The position numbers and the translations under genes are program-made. From Kingdonia uniflora (taxonomy: Eukaryota > Streptophyta > Magnoliopsida > Ranunculales > Circaeasteraceae), in assembly GCA_014058105.1 (NCBI GenBank), contig JACGCM010001655.1, positions 2,170,001 to 2,234,000 of the forward strand: 64,000 nucleotides of DNA, in the 5' to 3' direction. Each line of letters opens with the position of its first letter. Position 1 is the first letter of the stretch. This document shows positions 46,129 through 58,274 of the stretch, piece by piece. The notes under the pieces were generated by a model. That model was not told where the DNA came from. It made no database searches and saw nothing but the letters and a program-made list of their open reading frames with translations.

Positions 46129-49100
46129 TCAAGCAAAAAGTGGATTTGGAGTATAGGCTTTAGGAAAAGTTTTAGCTGCTACTAACCCAAGAGATAATGC
46201 AGCTCCAAATAAAGCATGTAGGCGCACACAGTAATACTTGGCCATGAATATCTTGCTCTTATCCTGTAGAGTGAAGTGAACAGAATGTGATCAAATCTCG
46301 GAAGCAACTAAACAAACATGAACAAAAAAGAAAAGAAGCCATAAAAGTACACTACTCACAGTATGGTTATTTTCAACATAATTGACAACCAATTTCCCAA
46401 TTGGCAGGGTAAGTGAACAAAGAACCTGGAATGTGTAACACAATTTAGATAATGGGAGAAACAATTATACCACAAACGTCATCAATACTTTGAAGGAAAA
46501 ACAAAACTTAAGATGTATACAATCTTATCATAAACAATAAACTTTTAAACGGCCGGAGAAATGAATTGCTCCAAATATATAGGCTTGATTGACTGTAGAC
46601 ATTGATGTTTGTGTGTTTAGTCAGGAAAAGTTTACAACATTCTCCAAGAGTTGCAGAATTTTGTGACCATGAACCTCTACGATAATAAGAGGAAACCAGA
46701 TTGAAATAGCGGAATACTAAACCCAGGCACTGGCATAGAGGAAACTTAGAATCCCCAAATGTTCTCTAATAAAAAGTGTGACTAATAAAAGTTGAAGTGG
46801 CCAACTTTACTGAAAACTCACAATGCACGTGATAGGAAGAGAGTTGCTAAGACCCAAAGCAAGCAAAAGGGAATATAGTAGTATAATTGCAGCTTTCACC
46901 ACTTGTGAGCCTGTTTTAGTACCAATTCTAACCTGAAGCAATTAAGGACTTATGAGATCATACCCTTAAAAGTTAGCTAGTCAACTATGTAAAAAGCAAA
47001 ACAAAACTGAAGGCGAGTTTTACCAATGGAGACATCTTTCCAACATTTTCGTCTCCATCCACCTGAGTCATATACAAATCATACAAGTCAAACTATATGT
47101 AGAAACAAAGTCATGTCAAACTAACATGAATTACAACTTGTCAGCAAAATTAGACTGAAAGAGTAGACAAATAAACTGAAGTTGGAAAAGAGGGGAGAAA
47201 TGGCACCTGATGAAAATGACTGCAAAAAAGAATAAGGGATGTTGTGAAGCCAACAAAGAGAGATGCAGAGAGAACAGTGCCAGTTAATGGAAGATGGTAT
47301 AATTCACTGATAAAACAATAGAAGAGTTGGATTTAAGAAAAGTACGAGTTTGAAATCAAAATCAAGAGTTAGCTTATTGTGAAGATAACCGAAATAGCCA
47401 ACAGTTTACCTTCTTGAGCTCTGCAGCAAATAAAAAGCTGTAGTAGCAAATGGGCCGAAAGCTGAAAAACATAAGGGCTCTCCCAGTCCTTGGTAACTCA
47501 ATCGAAAAGGGGGGCACTGCAACAAATGGTTTAAGTAACAGTGAGCACTCAACCACACAATGGCTACCTCAGGAGACATTTTCGATAAATAAGAAATGGA
47601 CCATACAGTGGAAATAAGAATCATGATATTGATGGTGAATTTGGAGATGAGACATGAAATGCACGCAATATAGCTGTCTGATGCATGTACAAATAGTATC
47701 ATTTGATTCGAGAATTTGTAATATATGTTAGCGATTTGTCCAGGAACCCTAAACACTAGAAGAAATTCATACCTGATAAATATAACCACAAATAATAGCA
47801 CAAGTCATCAACAATATGGAGCGGATATTACCCGCTTCAGCACATGCCAACATAAGCCCCATGAAGCCAAGGGCTAGTAATGTGTATGCAGCGACGAGTG
47901 TCCCTGTACGACTTTTCAGGAGCACAACAGAGACAGTGTTAATCAACTGTTATTTATGTTAATGGTGGTAGTAGCAATATTGTGCATGAAGTTAGGCCCT
48001 AGGGGAAAAGAATTATATATTGGAAGATACATGTGAAGCTGTCATGATAAGTTGCAAAAGGAGAGTTCACTCTCAGATTTTACTACCAAAGGATATATAT
48101 TTCAAAATATCGATATATTCATCCGATACTACTGATATTTCAGACAGATATATCGTAGATCTGATTACTTTTATTTTCTTATACATGTATATATAGCATA
48201 AAATAGTATAAAAACTATTATATATACAAAACATCATAGTATCGTGCCGTTGATGGGTATCCCCTAAATATAGCACGACATTTATGCAAATTTTGAAACT
48301 TAATACATTTTTTTCGTTTGTCTGCCAAGTAGTAGTATAATCTAAAGAAGAACTACAAAGGGAATATATTGTACCTGCCAACCATATTTACAACAGATTC
48401 TTTCTTATTCTTATCTGCCCCTGTATCAAAGTCGTAAACGTCGTTGCTGCCCATGAACCATAAGGTTCCTTCAAGAACTTAATAAAATTCAGAACTTTTA
48501 AAAGTGGATCCAAATGCAAGTTACATAAATTTTTCGAGAGGATCATAAGTATCTCACCTTAAGTTCAGCCAGGTGATGATAAGAACCGAGGAGGTCAAGA
48601 GCAAAACATACCGTCTTGCCATGAAAATGCCCGTCTGCAAATAAGCAGCTGCACTGCCTACCTGTCCCCAAAAGAGCCAAAGGCAAAATAATCACAATCC
48701 TGTTGGAAATAGTCGATTGCAAGAAACTAGTTCAGTAAAATTAGTTATATTATCTTCTATTCAGATTGTGAGATAATTAACTACTTTCATGATTTGCATT
48801 AGATAACAGTAATCTCTGGACTCAGGATGTCAGGAAAAAATAGTTAAATGGTCTTTATACTCAAACAGCTAAATAGGCAATACGGGGTTGTTAGGAACTG
48901 CTAGAAAAAAAAATACTACGTGTTAGTGTCATAATCAACATCTACATGCTCTTTTAAAGTTTAACAAGCAGAAAAGTTAGAAGGGAATTTTCTGGAAATG
49001 CAATCAATAATAAGAAGTAAAGGATGCAGAAAAGAAAGAAAAATGGCACAACACAAAGTATTTTAATGTGATCCACCCTCCTGGCTATGCTTCGGCCTGA

Positions 49101-52100
49101 TGGCAGCTACTGTATTTCACTATCGCAAAAATCCATGATTGGTAAATAAGCCCCTCTCCTGATTCTCTAGAATCTTATTTCAGAAACATGCTATCATATT
49201 ATAAAAATTCTTCTATATGGTCTAGTGTGAAAAAAACTTATACTGAGGTGAAGAAGTACTCCAAGTGGATCATAGCTGATAATTAATAGGATATCTAGGC
49301 TCTGGATACTCCTCTTTGTAATCACATTTTGGGGGAAGATTCTCCCAGGAAGTTTGGTTCACAAGTTAGTGAAATGCTTCATGAAGGAGCTTGGCGACCT
49401 AAACCTTCAACTACCAACTTGCTGCAGTGTGTGGGGATAAATTTTCTAAAATGTTTGTTAATTTGACTGCTACAGATTAAAGCATTTACAAGCCTGATCA
49501 ACAAGGAATCTTTTCTGTTAAAGCAGCTTTTGAAACTTCAAGAACAAGATTTCCCCAATGCTGGTAGAAGAACATTCTATGGAGGAACAATGCGTATCCT
49601 AAACAATGTAATCTAGCCTGGAGAAATTTTCACAATGATTTGCCTAAAGATGATAAGCTTCAGCTACAACACTTGTTTCTAGAATGTCCTTATGCTCAAA
49701 ATATGTGGTACTGGCTATGCAGATTTTTGAATTCACCATTACTACTTGGTCGTTTCAAAGTATTTTCAAAACCTCTCAAAACTGCAGTTCTTGTATGAAA
49801 GATTTATGGGTAAACATGGTTTTGCCTATACTGAACTGTGTGTGGTATTCTAAACATAGAATTACCCGTGATGAAGACTGAACAAACTTTTTCTCCAGTA
49901 AACATTCTAATTTGCAAAGAGTTAGAGACTCCTCTGTTGGGTTCACAGGTTACAAACAACGGTGTCCAGGACTTAAATTTTCAGATCTCTGGGTGTGGTC
50001 AGCAAGCCAAGAAAACCACCTGATATAAAAACGCGTTCTTGGTCCTAACCTGATTCACGAGATATCAAAGTAAATAGTGATGGATTAAGTAGAGGCAACC
50101 CAGGTATGGGTTACCATTCAGAAATGACAGTAGTTTTGTGATCGGTGTACTTTTGAAGAATCTGAGAGTAACAACCTCCAACATGGCTGATTGTGAAGGC
50201 ATTTTGGCTGCTGAACAAGTGTGGTCTTAAAACTGGAAGAAGATATGCATTGCTTAATATTCAAAAACTGCAGTGGGAGCTTACAATAATAACAAGATGC
50301 CTTGGCAATATGCAGCAAGATGGAAGAATCTGAAAACAAATATGTCTATCAGATTGATGCACACAAGGAGTGAGATAAATTTTAGTGTACCAGAGCAAGT
50401 TACTTAACTGAAGGAATTGTGGAATGGTTTGCTGGCAGACCAGCTCTTAGACACAGTACTGAAAATCCTTGATGGTTTAGCTAGTCTGTAGAGTCTGTCA
50501 ACAGCTAGTTGTTTGAATCTAGTTTTGTTTTTCTTGGGTTGGATTGTAGGCATGTCTACAACCTTCCTTCTATTGTGTTCCATATTCTACTAATGCATTG
50601 CTTACCTTTCGCAAAAAAGAAAAAGAAAATTATCTCTAATATGTCGTGGGTCGTTCACACTTCTACATCATCTCCCTCTCTCTCTTACTCTCTCATCTTT
50701 AGATTATATTTCTTGTTTTCAATATCTTTGATTTTTAAGAAATTTTTATTTTAATGGCATGAAATAAGGGATTTCTTTTAGGAAGTTTCCACCTTAGCTA
50801 GGACTTTTTTATTTTATAAAAGAATCCTTAGTTTAGGATTATTCAGTTGTTTTTTGAGAGATTTAATAAAAAATTTACTTTCTTAAGTGAATGTGAATTT
50901 TAACTTGATTGATCATGACATCGTTGCTTCCACCAGATTGTTTACTATAAATCTCATAAGCAAGTAGCAATAAAATAGTGAACATGGCTCCAGGATAAAG
51001 AAGCGTTGTTGTCTTACAAAATTTGACATTCTTATATGAATAAGAAACTATGTTGGATGAAATAATACAATTACTACCTCCCTGCTATCATACTCACAAA
51101 CCCCACCATCTCCTCCACAAGGAAGCATCTCCCCAGTTACGAAGATTCATCACAAGGAGTACTAAAAAACTGAATCATCAAGTCTTGGAGCAATGCAGCA
51201 GTCCTTATAGAAATTAGTGTAGAAGTTTACACCTCCAGTACCTATAAGCTCCTTCCTCTAAAACCTCCCTTGGATGCGAACTTTCCAAATACATTTTGTC
51301 CAGTTTGAAGACCGCAATATGCATTTATTATTACTATTATCAATGTCCCCTTCTTTAAATCATTTCATACTGAATTTCTAAAGCAAAGATGTTTCCTCCA
51401 ACTTAACCAAATCACAGAACTTCTCCAAATCCTACCTTATTAGTTTTTTCACACGAGGCTACTATGTTGCTCCTTTTTCTTTGAGATCATTCTCCAATTA
51501 GCTTATATGCAACCCTTGACTTTGGAAGGATATCATTTGCAATTGGTGCAAAGAAAAATTCAGAAGATCAACCCTCATCCATATACCAAGGATATATTAG
51601 AACTGGAGGGCCCATCTCAAAACCAATTGGCAATGAGAGGCGTAGCCCCAGGATCTTATGTTTTGAGGTGCAAGGCTCTATGTGCCCAATGAGGGACTAT
51701 TTATCCGAACAAAGGAAGTTTGAGCTAAAAATTTAAACACTTCAACTCAAATAAACATTCCCCCTACTGAAATTTGAAGTCCAAACTCCTCTTCCACCAT
51801 TGAAATAGTTTTACTTTTACTGCCTTTTCCTAATCTTTTTTCTTCTTCTTTCCCGTATCATTTCCTCATAGTGCATTCAATCATGCTATCTAATACCACC
51901 TAGCTACATTTCCAAAACGTCTCTTGGTTGATCAAGTGGTTCATACATGCGGAGAGGTCTCTAAGTGAGTTCTACGTCTACCCACAAACAATAACAGCAT
52001 TTAGTTGCTGTGGGTCGCTTAGTTCATTCAATTCGCCAATTATTCAACAAAACTATTACTCATGCACATGCTATAAAATTGATACCCACTAGTTGGAAAT

Positions 52101-52472
52101 AAATGGGGCAACTTTTCTTGTAGAGAGATAAATAGGAGAATGACTTACAGTGAGAGGAACCAAAGCAACAGAGTAAATCGGCAACTTGATTGCTCTCCAA
52201 ATCAATGTTCCCTTAGAAATCTCTTCCTCTTCTTCTTCATTCTGGGCTGTTGTTGTTTCAGCTCCAATGTTCTTTGAAGAAGAAGCTTGAAGAGGTTTAC
52301 CCCATGAATGTACTCTGTTAGTTTTGATGAGATGATGGGATTTTAATGGTGCAATGTTGTTTCTGTTGTAGAGAGGAAGAGATGGTGAAGAAGGATTGAG
52401 AAGATGTGGAGATGTGTGAAGAGAGAAGGTTGGGATAGAAGTGAGACTACAACTACTACAAGGCCAAGCCAT
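46129..52472 (-). CDS. ABC4: 1,4-dihydroxy-2-naphthoate phytyltransferase (MenA/ABC4), ten exons
   Basis: Exons (minus): 52472-52149, 48661-48558, 48446-48375, 47911-47773, 47516-47410, 47306-47207, 47062-47024, 46932-46822, 46425-46360, 46263-46129. All GT–AG, 1197 bp, 398 aa. It transfers a phytyl chain to DHNA in phylloquinone (vitamin K1) synthesis in the chloroplast membrane. A Ser-rich N-terminus of about 80 residues fits a transit peptide. UbiA signatures: NDVYDFDTGADKNK (Asp-rich, exon 3) and VDGDENVGKMSPL (exon 7). CPPFRLSYQGLGEPLCF and MAKYYCVRLHAL match plant MenA. About nine hydrophobic segments. Intron 1 is 3.5 kb and holds a LINE fragment. Frame intact. Confidence 0.95.
49205..50630 (+). 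mobile_element. Decayed LINE fragment in ABC4 intron 1
   Basis: Plus-strand pieces match the LINE ORF2 C-terminus: an FSVKAAFE-like segment, WRNFHNDLPKDDKLQLQHLFLECPYAQ in two runs (the zf-RVT zinc region, 49610-49690), and later RNase H-like remnants. It ends in GCTTACCTTTCGCAAAAAAG, like the 3' end of the LINE at 45348. Many stops. No target duplication found. It lies antisense to ABC4. Confidence 0.7.
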
Positions 52473-52489
52473 TCTCACACTCTCTAGAA

Positions 52490-53500
52490 CTCCTAAAGCT
52501 GGAGACTGGAGTCACTGTTTGAGTGAGAGAGAGATAACCAGACAAGAAACACAGAGTATCTATCACAGATTCACAATGGAGGAAGAGGAGAGTGATCCTA
52601 TAAGATCAGGGCGGACCTATCGTTTTAAAGTAGGGGTGCTCTAGTAAATAAAATGTTTAGGGTTATACCAGAGGGGGTTTGAAGAAAAGAAGAAAAAATA
52701 ATAATAAATTTTTTTTTTTGGGGTATTCAAGGGTATTTAAGTAATTTAATGTTATAGGGCAGAGCCCCATGGATACTGAGAATTTTAAGATTAAGTACTT
52801 TTTTTTTCATAATTTCATCATTTGTTGATGAAAACCCTAAAAAATGATTCTATGATCCTATAACAATTGGGTATTGATTCTGAGTAAGGGGTTAATCAAA
52901 CAAAATGAGAGAGAGAGAGAGAGATTGTAATTGCAACCATGATTTACAAGAGAGAGAGGTACCTCATATATAAAGAAAGGGCAGTTCAATTTTTTTTTTT
53001 TCTGTGTTTTGTTAGAGAAAGAAAGGCAGGAGCCATGAGGGATAGGGAGGGCTGGGTCGGGCTGTGGGTTGGGCTTTAGGTTGTTATGTATAGTTTTTTT
53101 TTTGTTTTTTAATTGCTATATATAAATCTTTTTTTTTGTCAAAAATCAAAGGGGCAGTTGCCCCCCTTTTTAAGCCTATAAATCCGCCCTTGTATAAGAT
53201 GACCCTTATCAAATCGTTGTGGGAGTGTCTTACTATACGATACGATAAGATAGTAAGAGCATATCTCGGGTGTGGGGTTCTGACAAAAGTCCCACACGTC
53301 AGAACCCATCCAACCCAACTCAAACTCATTTCTTCCAGCAGTTGGCTGACGCGTTTTTTTTTTTTTTTTTTTTTTTTTAACACCGCCGCTAATTCTATTG
53401 AACATAACAACTCAAACTCGACTCCCTCCCACACTGTTTCCTCCTCATCTCTATCTCTCAATTTCGTCCAAAATCTTAAAAAAAATTACCAGCATTTTTA
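52490..53500. other. ABC4 upstream region and spacer
   Basis: Probable ABC4 promoter/5' UTR at 52473-52900. Contains (GA)n at 52904-52923, A/T homopolymers (52980, 53093, 53358-53378), and no supported gene. A piece at 53240-53345 shares words with Harbinger ends, but has no matching second terminus. Confidence 0.4.
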
Positions 53501-53689
53501 AAATCAAATGGATATGCTAGAGGGAAACTCACACCCCAGTGTATTCTATGGGTTTAGAAAGACAAGAAATCCAGAACAAGCCATAACTCGATAGAGGTCC
53601 GGAAGGAAGAAAAAAAAAAGGTTGTATTTGAAGAGGTAGAACAAAATCAAGGCCTACCACACCCAACCCAAGATAAAGTTCCACATATG

Positions 53690-55740
53690 CGGTGTATTAC
53701 CGGGCTCCCAGACGGCGTCAGTCATATATATCACACTGGCAAGGATCTCACGGTAAGTTTTTGTTTAATGGTGACTTTATTATTTTAGTTAATCTAGTGT
53801 TTGACAAAATGCTTCAATGAACAAAATCACGATTCAATCCGTCCATACGGTACATTCACTACGGTGATAAAAGTTTAGAACGAGATTTCCACAATTTCGA
53901 CAATAAGGGATCTCGTGGTAAAGATATTCAGAAGATTTATGGATATCAAATTGGGTAATTTTGATAATCGGCTAATTCAGGCGCTAACAGAGCGTTGGTG
54001 GCCGACAACTCACACTTTTCTCTTCTCGTGTGCGGAGATAGGGATTACTCCATTGGATTTTACAATGGTGACATCATTGCCAATCGGTAAATATCCTATA
54101 CATTTATCGTATGACGACCGATGGAGTGTTATATCCGAGGTGAGGCAATTGCTCCCCTGCATTACATCCAACAATACAAAGAGTAAGAACGCTAACATTG
54201 CACATCTGAAGACATACTTAATCGTCACAGATGATCGGTCTAATAACAGTATGGTGGCTCGTGCTTTTATCCCTTTTATGATGGGACATTGATGGTTCCA
54301 AACGGCCAACGATACCGTCCCGCTTGAATATCTCAAGGTCGTGGCCGATTTGAACGAAGCTCCCTCTTATGACTGGGGTTCCGCTATTCTTGCTTCTCTG
54401 TACCATGGCTTAGATACCGCAGTGACGACTGGGGGTGCCATCACTGAATTTTTACAACTTATTTAGGTACACTAACACTTTTTCCAAAGATACAAATCAA
54501 ATATCATGCAATAAACGTCTTAAATAAAATTTATAATTGTTTTCTATGTTGTTCGAAAATGTAGTATTGGTTCTACGAGTATTGTGGGGTTGGTCACCCC
54601 ATTGTCAGCAATGCGTTGAAGATGACGTTGTATCCTCGCCTCAAAGCATGGGAGAAGGGGAACAGGTAGAAAACAAATGACCAAGCAGGGAACTTGTTTA
54701 CTATAACCAGATACCTCATTGACCACCAGATTATTGAGTCGATCAACCGTCATCCTTGGGGTACATCTGTAGCTTTAGAGTTAGATGACGTACGTATCGC
54801 GTCGGACCTGTCCCGTAAGAGGATGCCACTTCAAGTCTCAAATGGAAGCTATAAGTATTACTTCAGGGTTAGATGTTGAAGGCAGTTGACTGGCTATGCA
54901 GGTATTCCAATGGATCCTCCGTCCAACATGTCGCCACATCTTAGTCCAACTGATTTACATGCTTTGAGATAGTCGGGCTTCGTTGACTGTGACCATTTTG
55001 TGATGGGCGAGGAGCGACAGACTTACGACACATACTGGCATATCCAAACCTAATAGGTTGGCTACTTGTTGACAGATTCGCAGAGAATGGGAAATATAGA
55101 TCTGTTTGGACCCAGTGCACTCAAGGCTGATATTACACCCGTAGTGGTTACGTCAGCAGAGGTTCATAGCTTGTCCCAAGACTTCACTTTGCCCGACTTG
55201 GAGATGAAGCCAGACCTAGGGTGGAACATGGAGTGGACATGAAGGTGTGAGGCAATCCTCATCCACCGTTTGAGAGAGTCGCCGCCCATGTTTACCTCCT
55301 ACGACTCAGAGGAGTTGTGGCACCTGACTAATGGTATGCGACGAGTCACCCTTGCAGAGTCTGCGTAGGACGCCTAGACGATCCAACATTTGACTGATGA
55401 GGTTGCTGCTCTGACGAAGGGTTATGGCATTATAGACGGCCAACTATATCAGCATGTAAGTAATTTATTTATTTATTTATTTATGTTTACATCTTAAGGT
55501 CATATTTATTTTGTCCAAATCTAAATAAATTTTCTTTGTCCCGTTAAGAACTTACAGCTGAGGAGGACACCGACGGTACAGGTGGTGCCGCTACCACCTG
55601 GAGGTAGCGCGAGGACGAGGCAGGGGACTCGTGGACATAACATTCAAACCAGGGGAGTCGGTTGTATCCGCAGGGGGCGGGGGTACTGGAGATGATATTG
55701 GCCCGTCTCAGTAGATATAGGTGTGAGATGAGTGTTCTTG
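53690..55740 (+). pseudogene. Plant mobile domain (PMD, MAIN-like) gene, decayed
   Basis: The open frame 53915-54292 contains ALTERWWPTTHTFLFSCAE and DFTMVTSLPIGKYP. Past a TGA come PLEYLKVVADLNEAPSYDW and GSAILASLYHGLDTA. After an intron-like gap (54467-54563) follow WFYEYCGVGHP and LYPRLKAWEKGN. This order fits the aminotransferase-like plant mobile domain (PF10536, from memory). The family is found in MAIN proteins and as passenger genes in plant transposons. At least eight stops, several being TGA or TAG in place of Trp, and a truncated Gly/Arg-rich tail show decay. Confidence 0.7.
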
Positions 55741-55916
55741 TAGACGTATACTTTTATTGTGTGCATCAATGTTGAACTATTTATATTATAGACTTTTGTT
55801 TCTCTATATATGTACTTGTACAACCTGATGTCCCATTTCTTTATATTCAATAAATATTGATCAATTTTTTTTTAGTCTTGAATTTAAATGGAAATACAAT
55901 TACAATTCTTAGAATA

Positions 55917-56457
55917 GTAGTTCTATGCACGAAATGAAACTCAAAACAGATACAATTAAACTTAATTCATCGTTTACAACTGATCTAAGGATTAAACTTG
56001 GACCATTCAGTAAGTGGGAGCGGTTCCCGTCCATAGTTGAAAAGTTGGTAATTTACAGGAAACTCATCAGGCGGGATGTAGTTCCGGTAAAAACTATCGT
56101 ATGGAGTCTCGAACGGGAATGGATGGTTACATTTCTCATACCATTTGTCCCTGGCTTCACACAAAATATAGGCTAATGGAATACCTCTGATTCGTCTATC
56201 AATAATTTTCCGTATCTCATGAAACTCATAACATTTAACCTTAAGAACATTCCACCTGTTATATAAATCTACAGGAGGGTATCGAAGTTCTGTGTGGGAC
56301 CTAAATTGAACATGAACTCGGTCCCATAACTGATTGAAGTTGAGTTGTCGGAGAGGTGGATTATCAACAAAATACTGCTAGGACGTGGCGAGGGCGCAGT
56401 CTTCATTCCAGTCAAATGCCACTGAAGAATCCTGTGTTAGAGGTAAAAAACTTGGCA
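55917..56457 (-). pseudogene. Unrecognised minus-strand ORF with one premature stop
   Basis: From ATG 56457 the minus frame reads about 178 codons to a TAA near 55917, with a single TAG at codon 27. It contains FNQLWDRVHVQF, DLYNRWNVLKVKCYEFHEI and HPFPFETPYDSFYRNY. The L-x-x-RW-x-x-LK pattern is loosely like the trihelix/Myb part of Harbinger ORF1 proteins. It is not the Hb2 ORF1 and lies outside the Hb2 ends. Most of its codons after the TAG follow no alternative ATG until late, so it is easily overlooked. Confidence 0.45.
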
Positions 56458-56737
56458 TTATTGAGTTGAATTGGAGGGACTGTTATTAGAGCATCTCCAA
56501 TCAACATATATATATCTATAATAAAAAAATAGTCGTTGGGAAGGACCCATAAGAGGAACTAGTCATTGTGGGCTCGCGGCAGTATTTTAATTACTGCGCG
56601 GTAATCAAGACACCACCGCTTGCTCTGATCTCCCACAACGGCTAGTTTTTCTTCCCTTTATCCTTTTACACTTCCATCTTCTCTATGTTTGTTCCTCCTT
56701 CACCTTCAACACCATTCTCTAAACTTCACAGCTTCAA

Positions 56738-57960
56738 ATGTCTTCCTCGTCATCCTTTTCATTTATTGATGATCCTCCACGTGTATCGTCCTCCTCTGAC
56801 AATCTTATGCTTGATTGTGTGACGGCAATAGCCATTATGCACCAAAATGCAATGAAACTAGTAGTACATAATACAACTTTGAGTCACCGCGGGAGTGTCA
56901 TGGGCCGTAAAGATAAAAGAAAGAAGGGAGAACGCGAATTAGGGCATTACAGCATTATGCGGGACTACTTCAACACGGGGTGCACATATGAGCCGAAAGA
57001 ATTTTGACAACGTTTTCGTATGAGTAGAGAAATGTTTATGCGCATATTTATTGCAGTAGTTGCACATTATGATTACTTTGTTTAAAAACCCAATAACAAA
57101 AAAATTATTGGGTTATCACCGTACCAAAGAGATAGTCGCGGCACTACGTTTCCTAAGCTATGGTGTAGCGGCAGATCTTTTTGACAAGTATTTGAGAATA
57201 GGAGAAAACACAACTTTGTTAAGTATGGAAATGTTTTGTGTTGCGTTTATATAAATTTTTGGCGAGGAATATCTTCGAGCACCAAACGCGGCCGATGTTG
57301 AAAGGTTAAAAGTGACAGTAGAGTCATGGGGTTTTCCCGAAATATTAGGAAGCCTTGATTACATGCATTGGATATGGAAAAATTGTCCCTTAGCTTGGCA
57401 CAGTCAATTTACTGGTCATTACCCCAAGGCGACTATGATTCTTGAAGCGGCAGCTTCACACGACCTTTGGTTTTGGCATGTTTTTTTTGGGTTACCAGGG
57501 TCTAACAATGATATCAATGTCCTGTAACAATCACATCTTTTTACCCTCCTGGCCAATGGTATCGCTTTGCCTTGCAATTATACAATTGCCGAAAAAGCTT
57601 ATGATATGGGTTATTACCTTGCAGATGACATATACCCTAAATGGGGAACACATGTACAAACCATATCCAATCCGGTTATAGCGAAAAAAAAATTGTTTGC
57701 TCAACAACAATTTTTTTTTTAAAAGACGTTAAACAGGCGTTTGAGATTTTACAATCACGGTTTAATATTGTCAAAAATCTGGTTAAATTGTGAAAACCCC
57801 GAGATTTTAAACAATGTCATGAAGGCGTGCGTGATAATGCACAATATGATCGTCAAAGAGGAATGAAGTTAATTCTCATTATACTTAGGCTACGATCCGG
57901 ATGATCCCAAAACTGTCCAAGGGAAACCTATTGTACGCAAACGCAGAACAATACAAACTT
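56738..57960 (+). pseudogene. Harbinger transposase (Hb2)
   Basis: ATG 56738; an 89-codon frame ends at a TGA right after PKEF (57005). HARBI1/DDE_Tnp_4 blocks follow: LGSLDYMHWIWKNCPLAW (first Asp), HDLWFWHVFFGLPGSNNDIN (second Asp), AEKAYDMGYYLADDIYP. The conserved V-E-R-A-F Glu region reads VKQAF at 57728-57742, so the third catalytic residue appears to be Gln. At least three frameshifts. Inactive. Confidence 0.85.
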
Positions 57961-58274
57961 TTATCACGAAAATGAATTGAATTAAAGCATTTGTGGGTCG
58001 TGAAGGGAAATCTTCGTTCCGAGTGTTGCAATCAAGTATTATCTGAGTGTTATTGATGTAATTTAATGTTTATTGTCGTACAAGCTTATTGAACAAGTTT
58101 TTGATATTGCATTAATATTGTATTTGTTTAAACGCAATATTTTCAGAAATAAACATTTCTTCAAAAGATTACATTCTTCAATAGCAAAGTGCATTCTTCA
58201 AATGAATACATTATTGGAAAGTAAACTACCTTCTTGGAAAGAAAACTTCTTTCTTCAGCAAAGTTAAATTACAT

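Noticed and set aside
48073..48381. 102-codon minus-strand ORF
   Set aside because: Lies in ABC4 intron 3 (AT-rich), overlaps the exon 3 donor only at its edge, no family resemblance.
53240..53345. Possible Harbinger-type MITE (TAAGAGCATATCTC … AACCCATCCAACCCAACTC)
   Set aside because: Shares words with the right ends of Hb1/Hb2, but no second terminus or TWA duplication was found.
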